Shown here: one piece after another, positions 46,601 to 57,157 of the stretch
Position numbering within the stretch: position 1 is the stretch's first letter
Layout of the letters: every line of letters begins with the position of its first letter
Assembly (NCBI RefSeq): GCF_949628265.1
Contig: NC_088786.1
Span: 33,873,681-33,937,680 of the forward strand
Reading direction: 5' to 3'
DNA: 64,000 bases
Source: Cloeon dipterum
Taxonomy: Eukaryota; Arthropoda; Insecta; Ephemeroptera; Baetidae
Program-made: the position numbers and the translations under genes
The notes under the pieces: generated by a model
The model's database searches: none
The model's input: the letters and a program-made list of their open reading frames with translations, nothing else
Told to the model about the DNA's origin: nothing

Positions 46601-49600
46601 ACATAATTTGGAATTTTAACGAATCAAAGTTCAGCCATAAAATGTGTTTGTTTAAACTAATCGAATCAAATGTAGCATCAAAAGAGCTCCAGCGATGCGA
46701 GCAAAAACCGGGCAGCAAATAATTATAAATCTCCTGCAAACAGGTGCACGCCAGAAAATGTAATTGAGTAAACTCACCACGCGCAAATGAGTAAAAAGTG
46801 AGTCGAATAAACACTCGATCGTGGAAAAATAAAATACAAAAAACAATGAAGCATTACGGCAATAATAATTTGGCGCGAGCGGGCGAGAGAGAAAGAGAGC
46901 ACGTTTACTTTTGCCAGAGTCGAGTGTACACAGATGCCATTTTGCGAGATTGATTAAAAAATATCCGTGTTTGCCCGGCGCCTATTATGCTAATGGCAGA
47001 GCAATAACAATATGGCGTCCGGTCGGACGGTCGGTTGTGCGGCGATTTTTATTGCCGCGCGCCTGAATTATGAACCTGCGAAGCGTGTATGTAGTGATGC
47101 GGCAGATAATTTCAGCGCTAATACCATCCGCTGCACACGGCCGGGGATGGGTGGTGGCGGCGGCGGCGGTGGTACGTTTGTTGTGAACAAATATTTGAAC
47201 TGGTTATTACTCTGGAGCCCGTGGTGCTCATGTATAAACTGGCCAGTCATGTGGGAGTGCATTGTGGTGGAAAGTTACATGGAAAATACCCTGGGCGAGC
47301 TTTATTGTACATAATGCATGGATAAATAGTAATACGCGCGCACGGGATGATGCTACCCTCCGCCCCAACTGCTGCTGGTGCCTGGATTTCGTGTGTGTGT
47401 GCTTTGCAGTTGGCCAAGACGGTGCTCGTGTCTGTTTAATTGCGTCCGGGGATGAGCAATTTAATAGCTTCGATTTGATGAAATTTGTGCTTTTGATCTT
47501 TTCCACAGAAAATTAAATAATTCAAACTTAAAATCAAATTTCCGCATCTAAAATTGATAATTGAACGAATTTGGTGTTTCAGCACAACCACCGAGGCAAT
47601 GAAAGACAACGAAGAGAAGCGCCTCCGTCTATGAGACCGCAGGCCGCTCCTCGCAGACGAAACCATCGAACCTCCAGAGGCAGTCTCCACGGGTATAACA
47701 CATCCTTCGTTGTTATCTCGAAAAATGATTGAGCACAAAGTTTTCGGTCCATTTTTTACGCCTTACATAACCAAAGATTTTCGTTCCCTTGAGTCACGAG
47801 TTGTATTTTATCTCGTCGGGCTGATAAAAATTGTTCCCCTGAGTATATCAAAGATGTTTGCCGCTTGCAGGATGTGAAAAGTGCTCTCGGTGAGACACAC
47901 TCTTTTTTTAGATAATTTATCTCCCAATGTATCATTATGGGCGCTTCCTTTAAGGTGTGACTCGCGATAACCGCGCCGCCAAAGATGGCATTTTTCCTGC
48001 TCGCGACGCGGCTGGATTGCAACTCAATCTTAAAGTTAAAACAGTCTTTTTTACACCTACAGTTTCGATTTATGTATTTCGCAGAAGCCGAGCCGAGAGC
48101 AGCATCGATGAAGATGAAAGCAGCTTGTCAGGGGACCTGCTGTCGGGCAACGCGGAAACTACCTCTAGCTCAAGTCCCGCTGGAAACTCAAATGGTGATT
48201 GCCTAATTTTCGGCCACTTTCTCTTTCTAATTAGCTGGTTCATAATTTAACTGAGTGAAATGTTGTATCTTGTGTGGGGTTTGCAGTTGCTGGAGTTCTG
48301 GCAGATCAGGTGACGCAGCTGCAGAAGGAAAAACAGCAGTTGAGCGACGAGCTGAAGCAGGCGCGCGAATCGAGAGCCGACACCGAAGCGCACGTTCAAA
48401 AGTAAGTATGCAAAACACGTGGCGAAATTAATCCAGAGCCAACTCCGGGATTGGCTTATTAGCGTGTGCAGCGAGGAGCCGTTTATGTTTACTAAACATA
48501 CACAAATTAAAGCCGTATTTCATCTGGCCCGAGAGGAGCAAAATCAAACCTCGCTCGCTCCAACCCGACTCTCTGCGCCGTCGCTTCCAGACGCCGAGCT
48601 TTCCCAATTATTTTTCCCTCTCTCGTGTAATAAAGTACAAAGTCGGAAGTTGGAGAAGACTTTCCCCGTGCTCGCCCGCCCGCTCGCTCGCTCCGCAATG
48701 CCGGGTTTGTGTGCTCAGCATCCTCCTTTGCAGCGCCGGGCCTTGGGGCTAATACACTGTGTAATAAAGTAGTCATTTAGATATTAAGAGAAGCCCAGAG
48801 CAGCAGAGCTGCTGCGCCTTTCACGGTGGCGTATCAGCCCTTCTGAGACCCAGCAACCAGCCTCAGCCTGCCGAATCGCTCTCTCAAGTGAACAAAATTC
48901 CGTCCTTTCGTCGCAGCGTCAGAATGCGCACTAAACACGCTGCTGCGCCTGGAATTGAAATATCGATTTCTGGCAACACAAATTATTGATATATTCAAAA
49001 GTATTGATAAACACCTACTAAAGGTTGAGGTGAAGAGTGAAGATGGTCGGCAAAACCAGTGGAAAATTGCTGAGAAGAATTTAAATGCAGTGGTCTGAAA
49101 AATAATTAACCCAACATCAATCACGCTGTTGTTTTTATTAATGGAATCCTAAGGATAAAGGCCGAATCCCACACTAATATAATTTAGGATATTCCAGAGT
49201 TTTTTAAAAACATAATTTATCCTCGTTGAAGAAGTTTGTTTTGGTGCTGCATTTTATGGGATTTTTCCATCTTAATTCCACAAAAATGACTCCAATTTTC
49301 ATTTAACGTCTTTTTAAATTTTCAAATTACGTTCTTGATAAATAGAACATTAAAAGTAAGGAGGGAGAATGGTTTTGTTATTGGTAATGCGAAAATTAAA
49401 AAATGAAATTGAATTATTTCGTAGTACAATCTAACTAATATCGATTTATAATTTCATATAAAGAACATTTAATTTTTTCAGCTGATCATTTTTCATGACG
49501 ATTCTTAGCTTCAGTCCAAATATTAGACAAAATATCTGAACATTTGACTTTTATCCATCACTTTACAACGCTTTTTTCAAGTTTTCAGTTTTTAACATCG

Positions 49601-50665
49601 TAATATTTAATTTTTGAGATACCTTTTTTGTGAATACTTTTCTCACTACTACTTAAGACAATTTTTCTCAGCGCCTCTACCAACCAAGGGAGGAAAGAAA
49701 AGCGCTCAAAGATATTAGAACTTCTTGCACCGGCTCACTATGATATACTTGTGAATGCTGCTGCTGATTAATTCCTGGTGTTTGCTCATGATATTAGTTC
49801 TTAGCTCGGTGAGCTGGAGCAAGTTGACTGTGTGCATGCTGATTTATGCCTCCAAAGAGAGAGCTAGCGAGCCGGTCAGAAAGAAAAGGATTTCATTTCC
49901 TTGTGCATATTTTATCCCATTAGCTACCACCATTGCGCGACAAAATTTTCATATTATCAAGAGCGAGATTCTCAGAGCATGCCCTTGAACCAATCAGCCA
50001 TGATCCTGTTTGGAAAGATAATTGAAATATTAAAATAAAGTTCGTGGAATTACGATCCGTTTTAATCATCCCCTCGTGACGTTAATGAAAAATTCTTCGA
50101 TTCTTCCCTTTTTTGAACTCCTTTCATTCGCAAAACGATATTCCAAACCCATGATTGTCCTTATTTTTCCAGGTTGGAGCGGCTTGTGGGAATTCTACGC
50201 AAGAAAATTACCACGGTGAACGGCTTGGACGGAATCTCGATGCAGGGCTCGACCGCCTCCTCGTCGCCGACCTCTTCCTTGGAGCCCGTCCTCACAGGCG
50301 CGATGTCGCAGGTCAGAAAACGCATATTTCGCAACAGCACCACTACTTCTTCCTGCCTTGATAGCGCTGCAACTTTTGCCACTAACATAATAATGAAGCG
50401 GCACTCGTTGTTGCGCCAGATGCGATTCACTGCTTTCAAAATCTGCAAAATCGTTTCCGTGATTGCTTTTAACAACTTTCTGCTGCTTATCATCAGCTCA
50501 TCACCGCACCACCGTCTTTTAATGATAGCCGCACAAGAAGAACTCACATAATTGCACGCTGCCACCTTTCTAACAATCATATATTATGATTTTCTATCAT
50601 TTTCACAACATTCGGTTCGTTTCAATTTGCAGGTCACGATCCACGGCCCTGTGACCAACCTGTGA
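40671..50665 (+). CDS. MIPOL1: MIPOL1-like coiled-coil protein, nine exons
   Basis: Exons: 40671-40684, 41081-41541, 42828-43217, 43278-43396, 47583-47692, 48085-48194, 48287-48401, 50173-50311, 50633-50665. The CDS is 1491 bases (496 residues) and phase fits at every junction. Residues 1-158 are Pro/Tyr-rich and include APPPYSDLL, a PPxY WW-ligand motif. An acidic Ser-rich stretch follows, then a coiled coil (about 234-271), then REASRMRDEAVMSRLRMA (296-312). That block resembles the RDEAVMSRLQLA block of vertebrate MIPOL1. A basic linker (329-365) and an acidic Ser-rich linker (366-401) come next. The last coiled coil contains AHVQKLERLVGILRKK (436-451), close to the KVQKLERLVDVLRKK end of MIPOL1; both comparisons are from memory. 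The cellular role of MIPOL1 is poorly known; the gene is linked to mirror-image polydactyly and tumour suppression in humans. The least certain exon is 47583-47692 (donor GTATAA), but its 110-base length is exactly what restores phase. Confidence 0.82.
45160..45345 (+). promoter_or_regulatory. GC-rich block in intron, possible internal promoter
   Basis: CGCTCGCTCGCGC is followed by a GGC/GAC trinucleotide-rich run (about 45199-45230), then TTTTTTCTCCAG and, 90 bases on, CCCATGTAAGTGG, which contains a donor-like GTAAGT at 45336. It could be an alternative first exon or promoter of the MIPOL1-like gene, or just simple-sequence DNA. Nothing confirms either. Confidence 0.25.
46399..46490 (+). 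mobile_element. Short SINE-like retroposon tail, copy 2
   Basis: The body GGACCCGCGTTTCAGCATTC through GTGCGCGCCCTT, then TCCTCGGACAGGGATAAAAT, then an A-rich tail to about 46490. It matches 5421-5495 in reverse orientation with about nine mismatches over 67 bases. It sits in the sense orientation inside the long intron of the MIPOL1-like gene. Similarity does not clearly continue upstream of GGACCC, so either one copy is 5'-truncated or the family is defined only by its 3' end. Confidence 0.5.
48402..50172 (+). other. 1.8-kb intron of the MIPOL1-like gene
   Basis: Seventh intron of the MIPOL1-like gene, with donor GTAAGTATG and acceptor TTATTTTTCCAG. The first 500 bases are GC-richer; the rest is AT-rich. 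No additional exon or repeat was recognised. Confidence 0.6.
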
Positions 50666-51346
50666 ACCAAACACGAAGTTATCTTTCGTTCAACAATAGT
50701 ACATTATATTGTTTTTCACACCTAATTTTAACCACGAAAAACAGGGTATCCACTACTAACAGGCTGGTAGTTGACGCTAGCGCGTGGGTCGTTTTGGCCC
50801 AATATTGGAATCTATACCAATGACTAGAATCTGATTAACTTTAAAATATATTTTCAACAGTATTCAGTTTACTGCATTATTTACAATATTATATCATAGT
50901 TTTGTATCGTTTTAAGTAGTGCAGATTTTTAAATGTGCCGAAATGTGCGGAATCAAATTAAACTTGTTTCAACAACAACAACTACTGTTCTTACAAAGAA
51001 GTGATAATGAACAGCTCACACCGATGTGTAACATTTCAAGAAGCAATCTAATTAGGATAGGAATCGACAATCGACTGACTGATGATGTAGCTTTCTTTAG
51101 AAATGAATCACTAGCACCAACACACCGATCCATATATGCAGTTGGGCTAGAATCTAGAAACTTGTTTTTTCACTTAATTATATATCTATTTTGTGGGCGA
51201 TACAAAAATATGGAATCTGATTTTTAAAAGTGAATTCCATTGTTTGTTGGGGTTTTTGGAATGTTTGGAATGTTTTCGACTAACGTCAAAGTTCCATTAG
51301 CCGCAAGCTCTGTACTTGGTTAATAATATTATGTATTATGTCATGT

Positions 51347-51352
51347 AATAAA
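51347..51352 (+). terminator. Candidate polyadenylation signal of the MIPOL1-like gene
   Basis: AATAAA about 680 bases after the stop codon (50663-50665). I saw no perfect AATAAA between the stop and this site. The 3' UTR would thus be about 0.7 kb. Confidence 0.45.
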
Positions 51353-52344
51353 CTCACTCAGTTTTCGAATAACACTGCGTAATACAGCGCCGCCCAACAG
51401 GGCCGCTGTGTAATAAATAAAAGTCTAATTCATAATTGGCTCTTCTCTCTCCCTCTAGCTCCTTTTGATTTCCATCTCGAAATGTGTCTCTGAAGCGCTG
51501 CTGGAAAGTTAGACGCGATGAGTTCCTTTGTTTCTTATGCAAACATTTGTGGGAATGAAAAAGCATAGCAACGCAAAGTCTCTTGTGGCGCTCTATAAGT
51601 TCTGTGTAAATTTTTCTACCCGTTTTTCCTTTTTCTCCTCATCATCATCGTCGTCGTTTGAAACCGCGCGCGGCTGAAAGTAAGTCTCCGCGGCCCCGAC
51701 GAACGAGCCAGCCAGCCAACCAAGCTTCATTTTTTACTCTCCACCTTTTAATATTGACACTGACGAGATATTATGGCGCTTATACCGAGAATGGATATTG
51801 ACAGAAGGCACAGAAAGAAAGGAACAAGAAGTGCCTGACTGATGTGATGGTTTATTTTAACAGTCCTTTTTATTTTTCACTCGCGTTCTGCTTGCTTTTC
51901 ATTTTTCCTCGCGGTTGACACATCCCAGCACCTAATGTCTGAATTTTTCATGCCCCGCAAGTAAGTAGAAAAGGGCCGTTCCGCACCCCGAATGATATAA
52001 CACCTTCGTCGGTGCCATTCTTTTGCACCGCAATCCAATCTAGTTCTTTTTTCAAGAGGAAAACTCACTGACGTGAGCCAAAAATTGTGGATACAAGCGA
52101 GTATTCATCATACCCTTTCACGATTTTTGCAACACTTTCAAGACTTTACAGCTTGGAAATTGTTGTTTGAGTTTTGCTCTCGTCAAATTTGCTCAAATGT
52201 TACAGGAGTGAAACTGCGGATATCCCAACATAACAGGTTTAAGATGTAGCAATAACACCGCAGGATTGAGTTAATTAGATAAACATCTCAGAGGTCTGCT
52301 CAGGCGGAAGCTTTGTTTAAATTGTTCAGAAGTCAGCTCTACTT
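51353..52344. other. Intergenic DNA, no supported gene
   Basis: Contains a TCATCATCATCGTCGTCG run near 51640-51657 followed by a donor-like GTAAGT at 51681, and AT-rich DNA. I cannot support an exon: no acceptor with a compatible open frame was found. Confidence 0.45.
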
Positions 52345-52660
52345 AAAGAGGAATGATAGTGAATTTCCCCGCAAAATCCTTTAACACACATACAGATTGG
52401 GTCCTAAAAATCATGTACAGTTAAAAAATACATAGACAGCACTGTAAATTTTCGAGAAAATCGGCCTCAAACTTAGCATTGTTTTACATGGAGAATTTTC
52501 AACGGAATTGTGTAATCACGATTTTTTCTGAAATTCCGCATTTCCCCAAAAAAAGACTCTGGCTGTCCGATAGATCTCGATGAGAGGATTCCAAATCATG
52601 TGAGAAAACACAGTGCAGCACTGTAAATTTCGGGGAAAATTGGCAAAAACAATCTGATTG
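52345..52660. repeat. Dispersed repeat, copy A
   Basis: The series AAAGAGGAATGATAGTGAAT, then GCACTGTAAATTTTCGAGAA, then AGATCTCGATGAGAGGATTC, then GCACTGTAAATTTCGGGGAA recurs in the same order and spacing at 54627-54940 with substitutions and small indels. The phrase GCACTGTAAATTT occurs twice within this copy. No coding potential or target duplication was recognised. It is probably an old, decayed transposable element. Confidence 0.55.
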
Positions 52661-54626
52661 GTCAGCGCCCAGCGCTGCTAGCCAACAGAGGGGGCGTTTC
52701 ACGCCGTCGTTTCTGGTTGCATTACAGAAGGTGGCCTGCGCGCTACTCAATTATCATTTTAATTACGTCTTCATTATCAGAAAAATTTGAAATTTTCGCA
52801 CATGGTAACCAATGAATCTGTCCTTGAAAATCAATTAAAAATTTATTTTTTATATTATACGCAGTCTCTGATAGCCATAAGGGTCCGAGTTTGCCTCTGA
52901 AAATCCTTGAAATTATTAAAATGAAAAAAACATTTTTTCTGAGATGATTCTTGAATAAATTAACTTAATTTTGGGTATTTTGATTTTTCCCAAAAAAAAT
53001 TAAACGTTCTTTAACGGCCAGCTGAAATTTTCAGACGATTTTTATTTTCAAAAATAGTAAATTTGAGAAAAATAGAGGGCGTAACCGGTAAAATTCGAAA
53101 AATTGGATTTGGGGGCACTTGTGGTCAGAAGTACATAGAAAAAATAGGTCGGTTAGAGTTATCTTTACATGAAATTTCATTTTTAAAATAAAAAAATCAC
53201 TATCATTCCACTTTAAATATTTTTCTGCCAACGTCGCCTTGAATACTTTCGTTGAAAATCTGCGCGTAATTTAAACCTCTCGCCTAATAAACTTATATTT
53301 TTATTTTCTTCGTTTGACCGCGAGCAGGTCTGCTTGTCGTATACTCTAGTGGAAGTGGAGATCGGCGGTCGACGACGGCTGTGTGTGTGTGTGTGTGTGT
53401 GTCGTCGTCCAACGGTTTGGCGGCGGCGAAATGAAAGAACAAGGGCGACCTTCTCGCCGCGTCCATTACTTGGGCAAACACTGCATGTGCGCTGGATGAC
53501 AACGACGAGCGAGAGACGACTTATAGTACACGTATGTGAATGCGGTCGGAAGGTCTTGTGGGAACCGCAGCGCAAGCAAACATCATCAAGGCACCGGCGA
53601 CGCGCACACACACACACACACACACACGGGTTGGTTCTCGCTGCAAAGAAATTAATGGAATAACAGCGCGCAAGACTCTGCCTTTATGACGCTGCTCAGC
53701 TAACTCGTCGTTTTAATTATTTAGCTTAAATGCGTGGATGTGAGCGCGCCAACTTCCTTATCTCTCGCAAGAGAGGCGCATGCACGGCACAGGAGAGGCC
53801 GTGAAAAATTTATGAGCGTAGATATTCAGTGCTAATTACGAATTAATGAGTCCTTGAACGAGTGCTTCTTTCACCGAGATAAAAAGTGAAAGGTTAAATT
53901 TTGAGCTTTCGATGTGACAATCTTTGTTCCTGCCCTTGAGCTTAAATTTCGCTTTTAAAAAACTTAAACATGTCGAATGACGTAGTTAACTAATTTCCCA
54001 GCGTTGAGATGACGATTTAAAGGATGGTATCATTTTGCCTTTCGACGAATTGACACAAGGAAACGTAATTACGGGCGTTCAATTATTAAATAAAGGTTCC
54101 ACAATCGCTGCGTTGCGGTCAAACAGCAGAGAGCACAGAGGCTGTGTGTGTGTGTGTTGAGTGTATACTCTGTTCCTCGCGCGCGAACAGATGCAAAGCC
54201 GCTTTTCTCACATGTGATGCATGTGTGTATTTGGAATGACACGACAAACAGAATTGCTAATGCCCCCAGAGACGAACCTTTTGACTCTCAACTCTAGTGA
54301 ACGAGGGCAATGCCTGCGTGCACACCTTTTGCTACACTACTTGCTAATTAATTCAAGCTCGACGTGATTGACGCAAATGCCTTCAAAAGAGACTCTTCGG
54401 GTGCGTGGGCACAACGAACGATCCAAGAGGAAGCTAGAAATAGCGCTGAGCGCCTCTGGCAAGTCTGGAAGAGTTATGCAACCGTTGCAACACCTATGTT
54501 GAAAAGTTGCCTAACTTACTCAAGCCAAATAAAGCGATTGAAACCGTTAGAGACGAGTGGCTCAACTTTTTGTTTAAAGAAAGTCTCAACGTTAATTTTC
54601 ATAAATGAGAAGTTACGCTGTCATTT
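52661..54626. other. Intergenic DNA with TG and CA microsatellites
   Basis: There is a (TG) run of about 11 units at 53380-53402 and a (CA) run of 12 units at 53604-53627 on the same strand, about 200 bp apart, in a GC-rich block. Another TG run lies near 54143-54159. No gene is supported: frames across the microsatellites are low-complexity. Confidence 0.6.
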
Positions 54627-54940
54627 CAAAGAGGAATGATACTGCAAAAGCCTGGAAAATGCTTGTTGCCAATGCATAAAATCGTCCCTTAGGATTCAGT
54701 TAAAGCCTTAATTGACCTAAGGAGCGCTGTAATTTTTTGAGAAAACTGGCTGGAAAGTTAGCGTGCTTTTCAAATGGTAATGGCTGTCTCGTTACTTGAA
54801 ATCCGATTTAATTTCAAAATCAAGAGTTTCCCCAATAAGTGGCATACACCGTTGGACAGATCTCGACGAGAGGAATCGGAATATGCCAAGAAAATATGTT
54901 CAAGCACTGTAAATTTTGGAGAAAATTGGCAAAATTTGAA
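54627..54940. repeat. Dispersed repeat, copy B
   Basis: Second copy of the repeat at 52345-52660, in the same orientation and 2.3 kb away: AAAGAGGAATGATACTGCAA, GCGCTGTAATTTTTTGAGAA, AGATCTCGACGAGAGGAATC and GCACTGTAAATTTTGGAGAA in the same order. Further GCACTGT(A/G)AATTTT-type words occur just downstream (about 55075), so the repeat may continue in degenerate form. Confidence 0.55.
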
Positions 54941-55472
54941 TTTTTATTGTAGGAAGGTCCTTTTTTATTGCAAATTGTTGAACAAATTGTTTATCGATCA
55001 ATTGTTTATGGCATCCAACAATTCAAATAATTTTCAATTGTTGCCCAGTATCATTCCACTTTCAACATCTCTAGCACTGTGAATTTTAGACGGTTGAACA
55101 AAGTTCCAGAGATTCCATTGTTCACGGGACCATCAATCATGTGATTTGATCCATACTTGAAACCGTCTGAAAACACTGAAACTTCTTTCACCGTCTTAAA
55201 TCGGCTAAAAACGAGTAAAAGCTGTCATTTTCCAATTGAAAGAGTTTTTCCAGTTGGCAATTTCCTGCTCGATAATGTGTTTTGATCCGTGAAAATGGGT
55301 TTTAAATCGAGGAAACATTTTGGAGCACACGAAAAATTAATTTAGCTGTGATATTTTAGGTTTATTTTTAGTAATTTTCATTCCTTGGGAGCAAAAAAAC
55401 GTAGTGTTCAACTAATTGTAAGCCATTTCTTAACTTGTTGCCTCTGAAGTTTCCGAAATTTCAAACGCAAAA

Positions 55473-55855
55473 TATATATATTTTTTTAAAGAAACACCAA
55501 TGGTGTACAACAGACACATAAATATTACAGTACACTAGCACGCATGAGAGTCAATGGTATCTTCTTGCATTCCAAAAAGAGGTAGGGCTTCATATATATC
55601 CATCACAGTATAAACATTTACAATCGAAACCGGCCTTACAATATGATATTTCTTGTTATTACAGTAAATATAATGATAATCGTGACAGGCGTGCCTGGTC
55701 AAAACATGTCTATTTAGAAAACAGGCATTTTTCCAGCCCGGATCGCCCATTGCAGGGGTTCCATACGCAAAATATATGTTTTTTTTAAGGGAATAAAATT
55801 TAGAGATCAAAGGGCTGGGAGGTGCACCGGAAGCAAACTCGTCACTTGATGTCAC
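55473..55855 (-). mobile_element. Decayed 3' end of a second non-LTR retrotransposon
   Basis: A minus-strand frame (55855 down to 55535) ends in a Cys/His-containing tail (H-x4-H-x2-Y-x-YC). After the stop come a short 3' UTR, a hairpin (CACCAATGGTG, 55495-55505) and a T-rich/A-rich end near 55473-55490. The hairpin and its GTTGTAC neighbour match the 3' end of the element at 87-522. The Cys pattern is less regular than in that copy, so the coding assignment is weaker than the tail similarity. Confidence 0.4.
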
Positions 55856-57035
55856 TTTGCAACTTTCCAGTGGCTTTAGGAAAAATACCTTATTTTACAG
55901 GAATGTCGAGAAGTTTTTGGAATGGACACATATATATTTATATTTATTTTGAACCCAATAACTCGGGTCCCATGATATCCGATCACAATCAGCGGTGTTG
56001 TTGGGACTCAGTGAGCTCGTTAACCACGTTAACCACGGGACGTGCAAAGTAGGGGATATAAAAATATGTGAAAAATGACAAATTCCTTTTTAAAAAAATG
56101 CAGTTTGAGCCACAGGTACGAATGAACAATGCATTTATTACCGTTAAAATCGACTAAGAAACCATTTATTTTTATCTAAAATCTGTTTAAACAAAGTCGA
56201 CTGTTTTTTTCCAAAAAATCACATCTCTCTATTTAGTTTTTAAATAAAACAATCCAATATTATTACTTGACTCGTAAAGTAAATCTTCCTCTTGTCAGTC
56301 TTGACAAGGCAAAAAAGAATATACGCTGTGAACAAAGAACATTGCGCACCTATCACATTATATTAAAAATCTTTTTGAGTATTGAATAAACAGTAATTAA
56401 ATCTTTATATTTTTTGCTTTCTTGGAGCCATAAAATTCAAGAATTTGCAGAGCTAGAAATAAAAACGCCTTTCATAATTTACCATCGTGTCCTCGCTAAT
56501 TTAAAATTTCGACTTGTATGAATCGTCCCCAAGAAGATACGAAACACATTAGCTGTTCCGGAAAGCTATAAAACAAGGGCAAACAAGAATATTTTTGACG
56601 CCTCTCGAGCGCGGATTGAAAGGATGAATAAAAAGGTCGCGCGGTGCGGAACGTATCACTTTTTATACGGCGCAAATTAGCACCTCCTTCCCTTCGCCGT
56701 GCTCACAAAAAAGGCACAATGGCCGGGCACAATTATTTAAACATATTTTTAATGTGTTGTCGCTACTTTATAAAATCAACAAGCCGCCGCCACGCATGCA
56801 CACACACACACACATACACAATGCCAGCCAGTTATGTGTGTGTACCTCTGCGGGCGCGCACAACAATAAAAACGGCCCAGCCGCTCATTATGGACCACCA
56901 CGAATATTGTTGTTTCAGTGAGTGCAGGCGCTGCCACTTGTTAGCGTCGTTTCTTTTAGTGGAATGCCGTTTTCTTAATGGGCTGGTCGCGGCGTGGGCG
57001 AATGAATTTTATTTGTTGACACCCTCCCTACTCAG

Positions 57036-57157
57036 AGTCGCGGCTACCGGGCACCGAGGACCCCGAAGACCTCCCACGAAGATGCCATGGCCGAAAGTCA
57101 AGTGTTTGGCCCGATGATGATGAAGACGACGATGACATAATATGCACGCTCATCTAG
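57036..57157 (+). CDS. Candidate terminal coding exon with acidic C-terminus
   Basis: After a good acceptor (ACACCCTCCCTACTCAG, ending 57035) a 39-codon frame runs to TAG at 57155-57157. It contains GTEDPEDLP, a basic RRCHGRK, then VWPDDDEDDDDIICTLI at the C-terminus. The final T-L-I fits a class I PDZ-binding motif (S/T-x-hydrophobic), and the preceding Asp/Glu run is of a kind seen in cytoplasmic tails. The frame needs one carried base from an upstream exon, which I could not locate in the window. The gene is not recognised. A chance frame over a GAT/GAC-rich microsatellite is the main alternative. Confidence 0.35.

Larger units (their letters stand above)
43397..47582 (+). other. 4.2-kb intron of the MIPOL1-like gene
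   Basis: This long fourth intron has no exon that fits the phase on either side. It contains a GGC/GAC-rich block at 45160-45300 and a SINE-like retroposon tail at 46399-46490. The remainder is ordinary AT-rich DNA with short chance frames. Confidence 0.55.

Noticed and set aside
56644..57117. 157-codon open frame that includes a (CA) microsatellite
   Set aside because: It reads through a simple repeat, and the better candidate exon at 57036-57157 uses a different frame.
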